Source: Psococerastis gibbosa
Taxonomy: Eukaryota > Arthropoda > Insecta > Psocodea > Psocidae
DNA: 64,000 nucleotides
Direction: 5' to 3'
Assembly: GCA_963971405.1 (NCBI GenBank)
Contig: OZ020489.1
Location: 11,470,001-11,534,000, forward strand
Numbering within the stretch: the stretch's first letter is position 1; every line of letters begins with the position of its first letter. The notes under the pieces are model-generated. The model searched no databases. It saw only the letters and a list, made by a program, of their open reading frames with translations, and was not told where the DNA came from. The translations under genes were made by a program, and so were the position numbers. Positions 1-12,200 of this stretch are shown here, piece by piece.

Positions 1-3000
1 TACGAAAAATTGCTATTTACTTTTTTTTTTTTTTTTTTTAAAGGTCTTGAAATGATATGGGTGTCTAAATTTTGCTTATTTTGGCTCATTGTATTGTACT
101 TAACATTGAGCAATTGCTCCTGCGTGTTCATCGGTGTAAATGTAGCTTAAAAAAATTCATTCGACAAGAATACGAAAAATAGCTATTTACTTATTTTATT
201 TTTTTTAAAGGTCTTGAAAAGATATGGGTGTCTAAATTTTGCTTATTTTGGCTCATTGTATTGTATTTAGCAATAGCTCCTGCGTGTTCATCGGTGTAAA
301 TGTAGCTTTAAAATATACATTCGACAGGAATACGAAAAATAGCGATTTGCTTATTTTTTTTTTTTTAAAGGTCTTGAATGATATGGGTGTCTAAATTTTG
401 CTTATTTTGGCTCATTGTATTGTAATAAACATTTAGCAATAGCTCCTTCGTGTTCATCGGTGTAAATGTAGCTTAAAAAAATTCATTCGGCATGAATACG
501 AAAAATGGCTATTTACTTATTTTATTTTTTTTAAAGGTCTTGAAATGAAATGGGTGTCTTAGTTTTGCTTATTTTGGCTCATTGTATTGTACTTACAATT
601 GAGCAATTGCTCCTGCGTGTTCATCGGTGTAAATGTAGCTTAAAAATATTCATTCGACAGGAATTCGAGAAATGGCTATTTACTTATTTTATTTTTTTTA
701 AAGGTCTGGAAATGATATGGGTGTCTAAATTTTGCTTATTTTGGCTCATTGTATTGTACTTAACATTGAGCAATCGCTCCTGCGTGTTCATCGGTGTAAA
801 TGTAGCTTAATAAAATTCATTCGGCAAGAATACGAAAAATAGCGATTTGCTTATTTTTTTTTTTTGAAAGGTCTTGAATGATATGGGTGTCTAAATTTTG
901 CTTATTTTGGCTCATTGTACTGTAATAAACATTTAGCAATAGCTCCTTCGTGTTCATCGGTGTAAATGTAGCTTAAAAAAATTCATTCGGCATGAATACG
1001 AAAAATGGCTATTTACTTACTTTATTTTTTTTAAAGGTCTTGAAATGAAATGGGTGTCTTAGTTTTGCTTATTTTGGCTCATTGTATTGTACTTACAATT
1101 GAGCAATTGCTCCTGCGTGTTCATCGGTGTAAATGTAGCTTAAAAATATTCATTCGACAGGAATTCGAGAAATGGCTATTTACTTATTTTATTTTTTTTA
1201 AAGGTCTGGAAATGATATGGGTGTCTAAATTTTGCTTATTTTGGCTCATTGTATTGTACTTAACATTGAGCAATCGCCCCTGCGTGTTCATGGGTGTAAA
1301 TGTAGCTTAAAAAAATTCATTCGACAAGAATACGAAAAATTGCTATTTACTTATTTTATTTTTTTTAAAGGTCTTGAAATGATATGGGTGTCTTAATTTT
1401 GCTTATTTTGGCTCATTGTATTGTACTCAACATTGAGCAATTGCTCCTGCGTGTTCATCGGTGTAAATGTAGCTTAATGAAATTCTTTCGGCAAGAATAC
1501 GAAAAATAGCGATTTGCTTATTTTATTTTTTTGAAAGGTCTTGAAATGATATGGGTGTCTTAATTTAGCTTATTTGGGCTCATTGTATTGTACTTAACAT
1601 TGAGCAATTGCTCCTGCGTGTTCATCGGTGTAAATGTAGCTTAATAAAATTCATTCGGCAAGAATACGAAAAATCGCGATTTGCTTATTTTTTTTTTTTT
1701 AAAGGTCTTGAATGATAGTGGTGTCTAAATTTTGCTTGTTTTGGCTCATTGTATTGTACTAAACATTTAGCAATAGCTCCTGCGTGTTCATTGGTGTAAA
1801 TGTAGCTCAAAAAAATTCATTCGGCATGAATACGAAAAATGGCTACTAACTTACTTTATTTTTTTTTAAAGGTCTTGAAATGATATGGGTGTCTAAATTT
1901 TGCTTATTTGGGCTCATTGTATTGTACTAAACATTTAGCAATAGCTCCTGCGTGTTCATCGGTGTAAATGTAGCTCAAAAAAATTCATTCGGCATGAATA
2001 CGAAAAATGGCTATTTACTTACTTTATTTTTTTTAAAGGTCTTGAAATGAAATGGGTGTCTTAGTTATGCTTATTTTGGCTCATTGTATTGCACTTAACA
2101 TTGAGCAATCGCTCCTGCGTGTTCATCGGTGTAAATGTAGCTTAAAAAAATTCATTTGACAAGAATACGAAAAATAGCTATTTTCTTATTTTATTTTTTT
2201 TAAAGGTCTTGAAATGTTATGGGTGTCTTAGTTTTGCTTATTTTGGCTCATTGCCTTGTACTTAACATTGAGCAATTGCTCCTGCGTGTTCATCGGTGTA
2301 AATGTAGCTTAAAAAAATTCATTTGACAAGAATACGAAAAATTGCTATTTACTTATTTTATTTTTTTTAAAGGTCTGGAATGATATCGGTGTCTTAATTT
2401 TGCTTATTTTGCCTCATTGTATTGTACTTAACATTAAGCATTTGCTCCTACGTGTTCATCGGTGTAAATGTAGCTAAAAAAAATTCATTAGACAAGAATA
2501 CGCAAAATAGCTATATAATTATTTTATTTTTTTTAAAGGTCTTGAAATGATATGGGTGTCTTAATTTAGCTTATTTTGGCTCACTGTATTGTACTTAACA
2601 TTTAGCAATTGCTCCTGCGCGTAAATCGGTTTAAATTTAGCTAAAAAAAAATTCATTTGACAAGAATACGAAAAATAGCTATTTACTTATTTTATTTTTT
2701 TTAATGGTCTTGAAATGATATGGGTGTCTTAGTTTTGCTTATTTTGGCTCATTGTATTGCACTTAACATTGAGCAATCGCTCCTGCGTGTTCATCGGTGT
2801 AAATGTAGCTTAAAATAATTCATTTGACAAGAATACGAAAAATAGCTATTTTCTTATTTTATTTTTTTTAAAGGTCTTGAAATGTTATGGGTGTCTTAGT
2901 TTTGCTTTTTTTGGCTCATTGTATTGTACTTAACATTGAGCAATTGCTCCTGCGTGTTCATCGGTGTAAATGTAGCTTAAAAAAATTCATTCGACAAGAA

Positions 3001-6000
3001 TACGAAAAATTGCTATTTACTTATTTTATTTTTTTTAAAGGTCTGGAATGATATGGGTGTCTGAATTTTGCTTATTTTGGCTCATTGTATTGTAGTTAAC
3101 ATTTAGCAATTGCTCCTGCGTGTTCATCGGTGTAAATGTAGCTTAAAAAAATTCATTCGACAAGAATACGAAAAATAGCTATTTACTTATTTTATTTTTT
3201 TTAAAGGTCTTGAAAAGATATGGGTGTCTAAATTTTGCTTATTTTGGCTCATTGTATTGTATTTAGCAATAGCTCCTGCGTGTTCATCGGTGTAAATGTA
3301 GCTGAAAATAAATCATTCGACAAGAATACGAAAAATTGCTATTTACTTATTTTATTTTTTTTAAGGGTCTTGAAATGATATGGGTGTCTAAATTTAGCTT
3401 ATTTTGCCTCATTGTATTTTACTTAACATTTAGCAATAGCTCCTGCGTGTTGATCGGTGTAAATGTAGCTGAATAAAATTCATTTGACAAGAATACGAAA
3501 AATAGCTTTTTACTTATTTTATTTTTTTTTAAAGGTCTTGAAATGATATGGGTGTCTAAATTTTGCTTATTTTGGCTCATTGTATTGTACTTAACATTGA
3601 GCAATTGCTCCTGCGTGTTCATGGGTGTACATGTAGCTTAAAAAAATTCATTCGACAAGAATACGAAAAATTGCTATTTACTTATTTTATTTTTTTTAAA
3701 GGTCTTGAAATGATATGGGTGTCTTAGTTTTGCTTATTTTGGCTCATTGTATTGTACTTAACATTGAGCTATTGCTCCTGCGTGTTCATCGGTGTATATG
3801 TAGCTTAAAAAAATTCATTCGACAAGAATACGAAAAATAGCTATTTACTTATTTTATTTTATTTAAAGGTCTTGAAAAGATATGGGTGTCTAAATTTTGC
3901 TTATTTTGGCTCATTGTATTGTATTTAGCAATAGCTCCTGCGTGTTCATCGGTGTAAATGTAGCTTTAAAATATTCATTCGACAGGATAAGGAAAAATAG
4001 CTATTTACTTATTTTATTTTTTTTAAAGGTCTTGAAATGTTATGGGTGTCTTAGTTTTGCTTATTTTGGCTCATTGTATTGTACTGAACATTGAGCTATT
4101 GCTCCTGCGTGTTCATCGGTGTAAATGTAGCTTAAAAATATTCATTCGACAGGAATACGAGAAATAGCTCTTAACTTATTTTATTTTTTTTAAAGGTCTG
4201 GAATGAAATGAGTGTCTAAATTTTGCTTATTTTGGCTCATTGTCTTGTACTTAGCATTGAGCAATTGCTCCTGCGTGTACATCGGTGTAAATGTAGCTTA
4301 AAAAAATTCATTCGGCAAGAATACGAAAAATGGCTGTTTACTTATTTTTTTTTTTTAAAGGTCTTGAAATGATACGGGTGTCTTAGTTTTGCTTATTTTG
4401 GCTCATTGTATTGCTCTTAACATTGAGCAATCGCTCCTGCGTGTTCATCGGTGTAAATGTAGCTTAAAAAAATTCATTCGACAAGAATGCGAAAAATAGC
4501 TATTTACTTATTTTATTTTTTTTAAAGGTCTTGAAATGTTATGGGTGTCTAAATTTTGCTTATTTTGGCTCATTGTATTGTACTTAACATTGAGCAATTG
4601 CTCCTGCGTGTTCATCGGTGTAAATGTAGCTTAAAAAAATTCATTCGGCAAGAATACGAAAAATGGCTGTGTACTTATATTTTTTTTTTTAAAGGTCTTG
4701 AAATGATATGGGTGTCTTCATTTTGCTTATTTTGCCTCATTGTATTGTACTTAACATTAAGCATTTGCTCCTACGTGTTCATCGGTGTAAATGTAGCTAA
4801 AAAAAATTCATTAGACGAGAATACGAAAAATAGCTTTATAATTATTTTATTTTTTTTAAAGGTCTTGAAAAGATATGGGTGTCTTAATTTTGCTTATTTT
4901 GGCTCACTGTATTGTACTTGACATTAAGCAATTGCTCCTGCGCGTAAATCGGTTTAAATTTAGCTAAAAAAAATTAATTTGACAAGAATACGAAAAATAG
5001 CTTTATAATTATTTTATTTTTTTTAAAGGTCTTGAAAAGATATGGGTGTCTTAATTTTGCTTATTTTGGCTCACTGTATTGTACTTGATATTAAGCAATT
5101 GCTCCTGCGCGTAAATCGGTTTAAATTTAGCTAAAAAAAATTAATTTGACAATAATACGAAAAATAGCTATATATTTATTTTATTTTTTTTGAAGGTCTC
5201 GAAATGATATGGGTGTCTTAGTTTTGCTTATTTTGGCTCACTGTATTGTACTTAACATTTAGCAATTGCTCCTGCGCGTCAATCGGTTTAAATTTAGCTA
5301 AAAAAAAAATTCATTTGACAAGAATACGAAAAATAGCTATTTACTTATTTTATTTTTTTTAATGGTCTTGAAATGATATGGGTGTCTTAGTTTTGCTTAT
5401 TTTGGCTCATTGTATTGCACTTAACATTGAGCAATCGCTCCTGCGTGTTCATCGGTGTAAATGTAGCTTAAAATAATTCATTTGACAAGAATACGAAAAA
5501 TAGCTATTTTCTTATTTTATTTTTTTTAAAGGTCTTGAAATGTTATGGGTGTCTTAGTTTTGCTTTTTTTGGCTCATTGTATTGTACTTAACATTGAGCA
5601 ATTGCTCCTGCGTGTTCATCGGTGTAAATGTAGCTTAATAAAATTCATTCGGCAAGAATACGAAAAATCGCGATTTGCTTATTTTTTTTTTTTTTAAAGG
5701 TCTTGAATGATAGTGGTGTCTAAATTTTGCTTGTTTTGGCTCATTGTATTGTACTAAACATTTAGCAATAGCTCCTGCGTGTTCATCGGTGTAAATGTAG
5801 CTTAAAAAAATTCATTCGGCAAGAATACGAAAAATGGCTGTGTACTTATATTATTTTTTTTAAAGGTCTTGAAATGATATGGGTGTCTTCATTTTGCTTA
5901 TTTTGCCTCATTGTATTGTACTTAACATTAAGCATTTGCTCCTACGTGTTCATCGGTGTAAATGTAGCTAAAAAAAATTCATTAGACGAGAATACGAAAA

Positions 6001-6340
6001 ATAGCTTTATAATTATTTTATTTTTTTTAAAGGTCTTGAAAAGATATGGGTCTCTTAATTTTGCTTATTTTGGCTCACTGTATTGTACTTGACATTAAGC
6101 AATTGCTCCTGCGCGTAAATCGGTTTAAATTTAGCTAAAAAAAATTCATTTGACAAGAATACGAAAAATAGCTATATACTTATTTTATTTTTTTTAAAGG
6201 TCTTGAAAAGATATGGGTGTCTTAATTTTGCTTATTTTGGCTCATTGTATTGTACTTAACATTAAGCTATTGCTCCTACGTGTTCATCGGTGTAAATGTA
6301 GCTAAAAAAATTCATTAGACAAGAATACGAAAAATAGCTA
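1..6340 (+). repeat. Satellite array, ~166-bp monomer, about 38 copies
   Basis: The landmark TGCGTGTTCATCGGTGTAA recurs at about 121, 281, 447, 614, 781, 947, 1114 and 1281, a spacing of 160-167 bp. Every monomer has the same order of blocks: TACGAAAAAT, a T-rich tract, AAAGGTCTTGAAATGATATG, GGTGTCTAA, TTTTGGCTCATTGTATTGTA, the TGTTCATCGGTG landmark and a TTCATTCGACAAGAA end. Neighbouring monomers are less alike than monomers three apart: the 447 and 947 monomers share the variant CTCCTTCG, giving a local ~500-bp higher-order unit. ORFs here are by-products of the repeat. The array is cut by the window start and abuts the terminus of the large inverted element at 6,341. Confidence 0.95.
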
Positions 6341-6925
6341 AGTAGTATAGAAAGGGCGGTTCTGGCACAAAATCCCAGCTATCCCATCTATCCCACCCCG
6401 TCGTGCTATCCCCCGCGGGTGGTCTATCTATTTTTGTGTGTTATCCCTCGTGGGTGGTCTGAGGTTCTGGCACAAATCCCACCCCCCGTCGAGCTATCCC
6501 ATCTATCCCACCCCGTCGTGCTATCCCCCGCGGGTGGTCTATCTATTTTTGCGTGTTGTCCCTCGTGGGTGGTCTGAGGTTCTGGCGCAAACCCCACCCC
6601 CCCGTCGAGCTACCCCATCTACCCCCCCCCCCCGTCATGCTACCCCTCGTGGGTGGTCTGAGGTTCTGGCGCTTATCCCCCCCCCCCGTCGAGACCCGTG
6701 GGTGGTCTTTCTATGGCACCATAATCGTTTTTTTTTTTTTATAATTACTAATTTGTGAGATAGAGTTATATATATATTTTTTTTTTTTTTTATTTTTTTT
6801 TTATTTATTTTTTTTATTTTTTTATTGGTGTAATTGAATTAAAACATTTCTTTCTTCTTCTTCTTTCTTCTTCGTGGGTGGTCTTTCTATGGCACTATGA
6901 TTGTTTTTTTTTTTTATAACCCAGG
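6341..6925 (+). repeat. GC-rich subterminal tandem repeats, left arm
   Basis: About three imperfect copies of a unit built from CCCCGTCGAGCTATCCC, CTCGTGGGTGGTCTGAGG and TTCTGGC blocks. They are followed by a long T-rich tract and a CTTCTTCTTTCTTCTTCG stretch. The GC content contrasts sharply with the AT-rich satellite on the left and with the rest of the arm. Proline-rich ORFs here come from the repeat, not from genes. Confidence 0.8.
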
Positions 6926-6929
6926 TAAA

Positions 6930-7800
6930 CATAAGCTAAATATAGACACCCGTAGTATTTAAAAACCTTAAAATAAATTAATATAAATTTTTTCTTAATT
7001 ATTTATTATCAGCTATATTTACATCGATGAACACGCTTGAGCTAATGCATAATGTTTAGTACACTACATTGAGTAAACATAAGCTAAATATAGACACCCA
7101 TAGTATTTAAAGACCGTAAAATAAATTAATATAAGTTTTTTCTTAATTATTTATTATCAGATAAATTTACATCGGTGAACACGATTGTGCTAATTAATAA
7201 TGTTAAGTACACTACATTAAGTAAACATAAGCTAAATATAGACACCCATAGTATTTGAAGACCGTTAAATAAATTAATATAAGTTTTTTTTCTTATTAAT
7301 TTTTATCAGCAATATTTACATCGATGAACACGCTTGAGCTAATGCATAATGTTTAGTACACTACATTGAGTAAAGATAAGCTAAATATAGACACCCATAG
7401 TATTTAAAGACCGTAAAATAAATTAATATAAGTTTTTTCTTAATTATTTATTATCAGCTAAATTTACATCGATGACCACGCTTGAGCTAATGCATAATGT
7501 TAAGTACACTACATTGAGTAAAGATAAGCTAAATATAGACACCCATAGTATTTAAAAACCTTAAAATAAGTTAATATAAGTTTTTTTTCTTATTAATTTT
7601 TTTTTTTTTTTTTATCAGCTACATTTACATCGATGAACACGCTTGAGCTAATGCATAATGTTTAGTACACTACATTGAGTAAAGATAAGCTAAATATAGA
7701 CACCCATAGTATTTAAAAACCTTAAAATAAATTAATATAAGTTTTTTCTTATTAATTTTTTATCAGCTACATTTACATCGACGAACACGCTTGAGCTAAT
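6930..7800 (-). repeat. Diverged satellite monomers inside the element, left arm
   Basis: Five to six copies of a ~150-bp unit that, read on the minus strand, lines up with the 1-6,340 satellite: ATGGGTGTCTATATTTAGCT, CTCAATGTAGTGTACTAAAC, then GTGTTCATCGATGTAAAT and TAGCT in the same order. It differs by substitutions and by a shorter AT-rich spacer. Orientation is opposite to the adjacent array. Confidence 0.85.
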
Positions 7801-8079
7801 GGGAGACAGGGATAGATAGACCAGTGAGGGTGAGCGCCATTGAATAATGCACATATTAATTACCTAATTTGAAACAGTGGACTACCCACGAATGATAGAC
7901 GGTAAGGGTGGGACTCGGCGTTGCACTCAGTATCTTAAAAGAAATGTATTAATCCCACAATAGGTGTTCAATATACCCACCAGCCATGTTTATAAAAATG
8001 AATTTTCAATAATCCCAACTAAGTCTCAGTTTCTCACAATGGGTGTGCAATATACCAGGCAGTCGTGTTTTCTATGTTA

Positions 8080-8345
8080 GATTTAGTTACATTGGGCTAG
8101 GACAGGTTAAGTTATAATATTAGGCTAGGTTACATTTTTATATCAAGTTAGGGTAGGTTACATTGGATTAGGATAGGCCAGATTAGGTTACATTGGGTTA
8201 GGTTAGCTGTTTACCTAGATTAAATTCATCATTTTTTTAACAAAAATATTTTTATATCAAATAAATATGATGTTAAGTTAGGTTACATTGAATTAGGATA
8301 GGTTAGATTAGGTTACATTGGGTAAGGATAGGTTGAGTTAGCCAC
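8080..8345 (+). repeat. TTAGG/GGTTA-rich stretch, left arm
   Basis: Irregular repetition of TTAGGTTACATTGG and TTAGGATAGG. It resembles the insect telomere motif TTAGG in composition but is interspersed with ACATTG and is not a clean telomeric array. Mirrored in the right arm. Confidence 0.6.
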
Positions 8346-9310
8346 AAACAAGCTATTAATAAATCTACCCCTCGCTGACAGTCCATTGTAAGCTAAAGTG
8401 ATTTTTGTTTTCGTAAATCTATCCAACACTTAGGTTGAAGCATGGTCATTATCGCATTATAGATATGTCTTAGGTTTAAAAGTTTGTTTTAAGTGATTGT
8501 ATGTAAAGACATTGTTTATGAGGGAAGATTTTACTGATCATAATAATAATTGCACAATTATGAGCGGAGGAGCACTATCTAACGAGGGGAACTTTGTATG
8601 CAAACATCTATAGCTCTAGATGGTGTTGTAAAATAATACAATTATAAAAACATAACCATACGTCATGATCCCGTTGTATATTTACATAATATGGAAGGTG
8701 AGGTTGATTCAATTACAACTGAAAACATAAAACTTTTTAAAGTGATTAAATGGTATAAAGGACAAGTCCCGTGCTGGGCAATTAATAAATCTATCCAACG
8801 CACAGGTTTAAGGGAAGTATTGATTTAGTAAACAGATAACCGTGTGCAGATTCAAACCTGTTGAGAATCACCAGGTGCACTCAGTACACCCATCACACCA
8901 GGGGGTCCATTGTAAGCTAAGTGAATTTTGTTTTTGCATCAGTTGCACCCGGCAATGATAAAAACTATACTGAAGCATGGTTTCTTGCTAAAAACAAACA
9001 ACTTCTCCTCACTGATGACTCCACAATAAAATATCAACAAATAAACAAACAACATTTACAATATTAAAAATGGTAGGGGGGGGGGGCCCTTTAAAAGCAA
9101 AAGTGAACATTACAATTGCAAATACAAGTAAAGAAAAAATGTACGAATTAAGTAAAAAAATTTTTTTTAAAACGTTAATAGAAAAACAATTGTGCAGGCA
9201 GATAACTGAAGTAATGTAGGCTAATAATAAAATATTGGTTGACAATCGACACTGAGAGAACATCCACTTTACAGTATGTATCCCAATTTTCATTAAGTCT
9301 AGATGCTAAG
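8346..9310. other. Non-coding arm sequence, left
   Basis: No supported gene. It contains the first copy (about 8,446-8,515) of a ~70-bp segment, GGTCATTATCGCATTATAGA through AAAGACATTG, that recurs twice near the centre of the element. It also has a G-tract at about 9,078. A similar stretch, mirrored, lies at 15,781-16,740. Confidence 0.5.
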
Positions 9311-9323
9311 TAGGGACGTGATG

Positions 9324-9975
9324 TTATTGGGGTTGGAAGAAATTAGGTATTTTATGTGTCTTGAAACTTGTTATGCTGACGGAGTCCTTTATGTTGTCCG
9401 GTAGGGAATTGTACAATGGAATAGACTTATACATAATATGCGAATGCATAAAGTGTTCCGTATTCGGTTTCAAAGTTTTTAGGTTGCGTCCGGTACCAAG
9501 TCTGGTATTAATGTTATGATGGACGAAATCACCTTGCCCAAGAATGGTTTTTGCACTTTTTAAATCGAAAAAGTAGAAGTTGTTTTGCACATAGCAATGG
9601 CAATGGGAGGGCATTGAATTCCTGAAAAAGAAGATTTGAAGGGTAGCGGCGAGGCTTCCCTATAGCTACCCTGATGGCTATTCTTACATCAGTTTCTAGG
9701 GAGCATATATGGGAAGAGTGAGCACCACCCCAGGCTAATATGTTATATTGGAAAATTGATTGGACTAAAGCATGATAAACTTACCTTACAGAGTGTCAAC
9801 GTTAAGTGTACACCTTAGCATCCTTAAATTGTTATAGGTTCTTCTAATTCGTTTTGATGTTAGGAGGATTTGTTCATACCACTTGAGATGATTATCAATG
9901 GTAACGCCTAAATATTTAATATTATTTGCTTTTGCGATTATCTGACATGTGCATGGATTAAGGTTGCAATTATTA
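9324..9975 (-). pseudogene. LINE reverse transcriptase C-terminal remnant, left arm
   Basis: Two ORF pieces with a frame break between them (about 9,786-9,975 and 9,324-9,614) match the region after the catalytic core of a non-LTR retrotransposon reverse transcriptase. KYLGVTIDNHLKW is the typical post-palm motif, and LYNSLPDNIKD is typical of the C-terminal tail of such LINEs. The front of the protein, including the YxDD motif, is missing, so this is a 5'-truncated dead copy. It lies on the opposite strand to the polymerase fragment and is duplicated in the right arm, so it was inside the arm before the arms were copied. Confidence 0.75.
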
Positions 9976-10339
9976 TGGAGTATTAAACTGAGATAGAATA
10001 GAATAGAAGAATAGAATAATGTATTTCGTTCCTTCAATAATACATATACATGCACACCAATATAATGAGGTAGGGGTGGCCCAAAGGATTTCTCCCGTGC
10101 TGGGGACCCCATTAATACTATAATAACTAAGCTAAAACTTTATCGATAATAATTAATTTTATGTAGACTCTAAGTAACATCACTAAGTAAGGAAATAAGT
10201 AAGATCATATACTAAGATGGTTTATCACTCTGTTGAATCCGGGGTTGTTATGCTAACGCACTATTGCTGGAAGATTTCTTAGTTGATTTTGGGACAGATG
10301 AAAGCTAATTTTACTAATGAATTTTTTTTTTTTTGTTGT

Positions 10340-10535
10340 AGATTTTTTTTTTATGAACTCAGGAAGGCTGTTATATAATGGAACTGATAGGTAAATGTGA
10401 GAATGTGTGAAAAGGGTAGTGTTATGATTGGGGATCTGAAGATTGCGACCAACACCAAGTCCAGTATAGCTAAAACTATGGAAGAATATATAGCCTTCAG
10501 TATTGGAGAGTTATGCTTTTAAGACACTTACCAAT
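10340..10535 (-). pseudogene. Second, shorter LINE tail fragment, left arm
   Basis: Minus-strand reading across several frames resembles the same LINE tail as the neighbouring remnant: a basic stretch with GRNL-like residues, an HSH-like stretch and an LYNSLP-like end. Frames are broken throughout and no ORF survives. It ends next to the start of the polymerase fragment. Assigned by resemblance only. Confidence 0.4.
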
Positions 10536-10537
10536 TT

Positions 10538-11712
10538 ATGGCCTCCTCATTAGATTCAGTAGTTAAAAATCTTGTTGATGCGGATAAAAATAAATTTAAA
10601 ATTATGAAAACATGTTTTGTGGATGAAAAATTAGACTTGATGTTGAGGAAGGGTGTCTTACCCTATGAATATATAACGCACGAGTCACAATTTAATGAGG
10701 AACACTTACCTACAATCATTGCATTTTTTTTTTTTTTTTCTTTTTTTAGTCAATTAACTCAAGAGTGGATTTCACAAGAAAAATATGAACATGCTCAAAA
10801 GGTGTGGAATGCTTTTGATATAAAGAATTTAGAAGAATACCAAGACTTGAATGTATTAAACAACACCCTTCTCTTTTGCAATGTTTTTGAAGCCTTTAGA
10901 GCCTAATGTTTTGAAAACGATAACCTCGAAATTTGTCACATGTACACTGCACCAGGGCTAGCTCTTCAGAGCTGTCTGAAAATATTAGTGGGTTTCGCTG
11001 GATGGAGGAGGAAGAAATCAAAAAAAATTTTAATGTAATGCTCGCACCTAATGAGGACGATGATGGCTTCATATTACATGTGGACTTGGAATATCCACAA
11101 AAATTACATGATTTACATAATGAATACCCACTAGCAGCTGAACATTGTGTTGTAACTTCAGACATGATTTCTCCATATTGCAAGGAATTTCTCGCTGAAA
11201 ATAATATATCTTTAACATCCACCATCTCAATGCTTATTCCCAACTTAAACGATAAACATAACTATATAATACATTATCGAAATTTGAAGCAATGTTTAGA
11301 ATTGGCATTAAAATTAAAATGTATACATAAAATTTTAGCTTTTAAGCAAAGCGCTTGGATGCGACCCTTTATCGATTTTAATTAGCTTTTATAATGATTT
11401 CGAGAAGGATTTTTATAAATTGAAAATTAATAGTATGTATGGGAAGACAATGGAGAATGTTAGAAATCACGCAAAATTATAGTTAGTTAACACTGGCAAA
11501 CGAGCTAGCAAACTTATCTCATCCCCTGCATTTAAAGATTTTAGGATTTTTTCAAACGATTTAATAGCAGTCCGATCAAAAAAAAAAAAAAAAAATAATA
11601 ATAATAATATTTTGCTAAACAAACCAATACTTATTGGTCTAACCGTTCTCGAGCTATCCAAGGTAGTTAAGTACGAATTTCATTATAACTTTATAAAACA
11701 AAAGTATGGTGA
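10538..11712 (+). pseudogene. Protein-primed family B DNA polymerase fragment, left arm
   Basis: Three consecutive ORF pieces (10,538-10,906; 10,933-11,385; then an interrupted stretch to about 11,712) resemble the middle of a protein-primed type B DNA polymerase of the Polinton/adintovirus group, the enzyme that copies linear genomes from a terminal protein. Visible marks are HVDLEYPQKLHDLHNEYPL in the second piece and INSMYGKTMENVR at about 11,426-11,465, corresponding to the KxxxNSxYG motif. The N-terminal region and the C-terminal part with the catalytic DTD motif are absent. Frame breaks, an in-frame stop at about 11,480 and an A/T homopolymer run (about 11,578-11,594) mean it cannot be functional. 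The 3' end overlaps the next fragment. Confidence 0.8.
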
Positions 11713-12200
11713 TAAATGATGAAATTCGCATACCAATCCATCAACAAGATATACTTATTACTCTACCATGTGAAAGCCGACTGCATATTGAAGGTGTGCT
11801 GGAAAAAGGTGTGACAACAATTGCTTATCAAGGTGAAGACTGGCTTAGCGCTAATGCTATGGCACACTTATTCTCCGAAATATGCTATGAACTCAATGGA
11901 ATAACTGTTGATCATGTGCGAAACCCTGTGCGAATGATTTCTTCAAGTGAAAAACCACGGTTTGATATTATTGGCTTCCAAGCAGCACGAGCAGATGATA
12001 TTTGAAAGACGCTACTGCCTTCGATCAATGTGCTGTACGACAAATGCAACTATTCCTCGGCTCAGAATGCTATCCATACCATCCGCTACAGGCGAACTTC
12101 AACAAAAAGGTTGTTGCTGTATTGTATGAACATTTTCTCAATTTCCGGAAACAATACTACATGTAGGATGAAGCATCCCCGAACGTTTCCCGGGTCATTA
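11706..12200 (+). pseudogene. Virus-like structural (capsid-type) protein fragment, left arm
   Basis: An ORF at 11,706-12,005 with EIRIPIHQQDILITLP and YELNGITVDHVRNP is continued, after a frame break, by a stretch ending near 12,165. This pattern belongs to a protein family seen in arthropod and cnidarian genomes near such polymerases. I infer a jelly-roll capsid-type protein, but that is recognition of the family, not a structural proof. Both ends are missing. At about 12,164-12,166 the left arm has TAG where the right arm has CAG, an extra stop. The start overlaps the broken polymerase end by a few bases, which points to a deletion junction. Confidence 0.55.

Noticed and set aside
550..6092. 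ORFs of 60-121 codons in the satellite array
   Set aside because: They recur with the monomer, are made of AT-rich repeat sequence, and have no start context or domain. They are by-products of periodicity.
1..6340. CRISPR-like array
   Set aside because: Spacing is regular, but there are no unique spacers between short repeats. Whole monomers are alike and the sequence is eukaryotic, so this is satellite DNA.
6438..6758. Proline-rich ORFs beside the inverted element's left end
   Set aside because: They come from the GC-rich tandem repeat and are not kept at the right end.
8080..8345. Telomere array (TTAGG)n
   Set aside because: The motif is irregular and mixed with ACATTG. It is internal and mirrored within an element.
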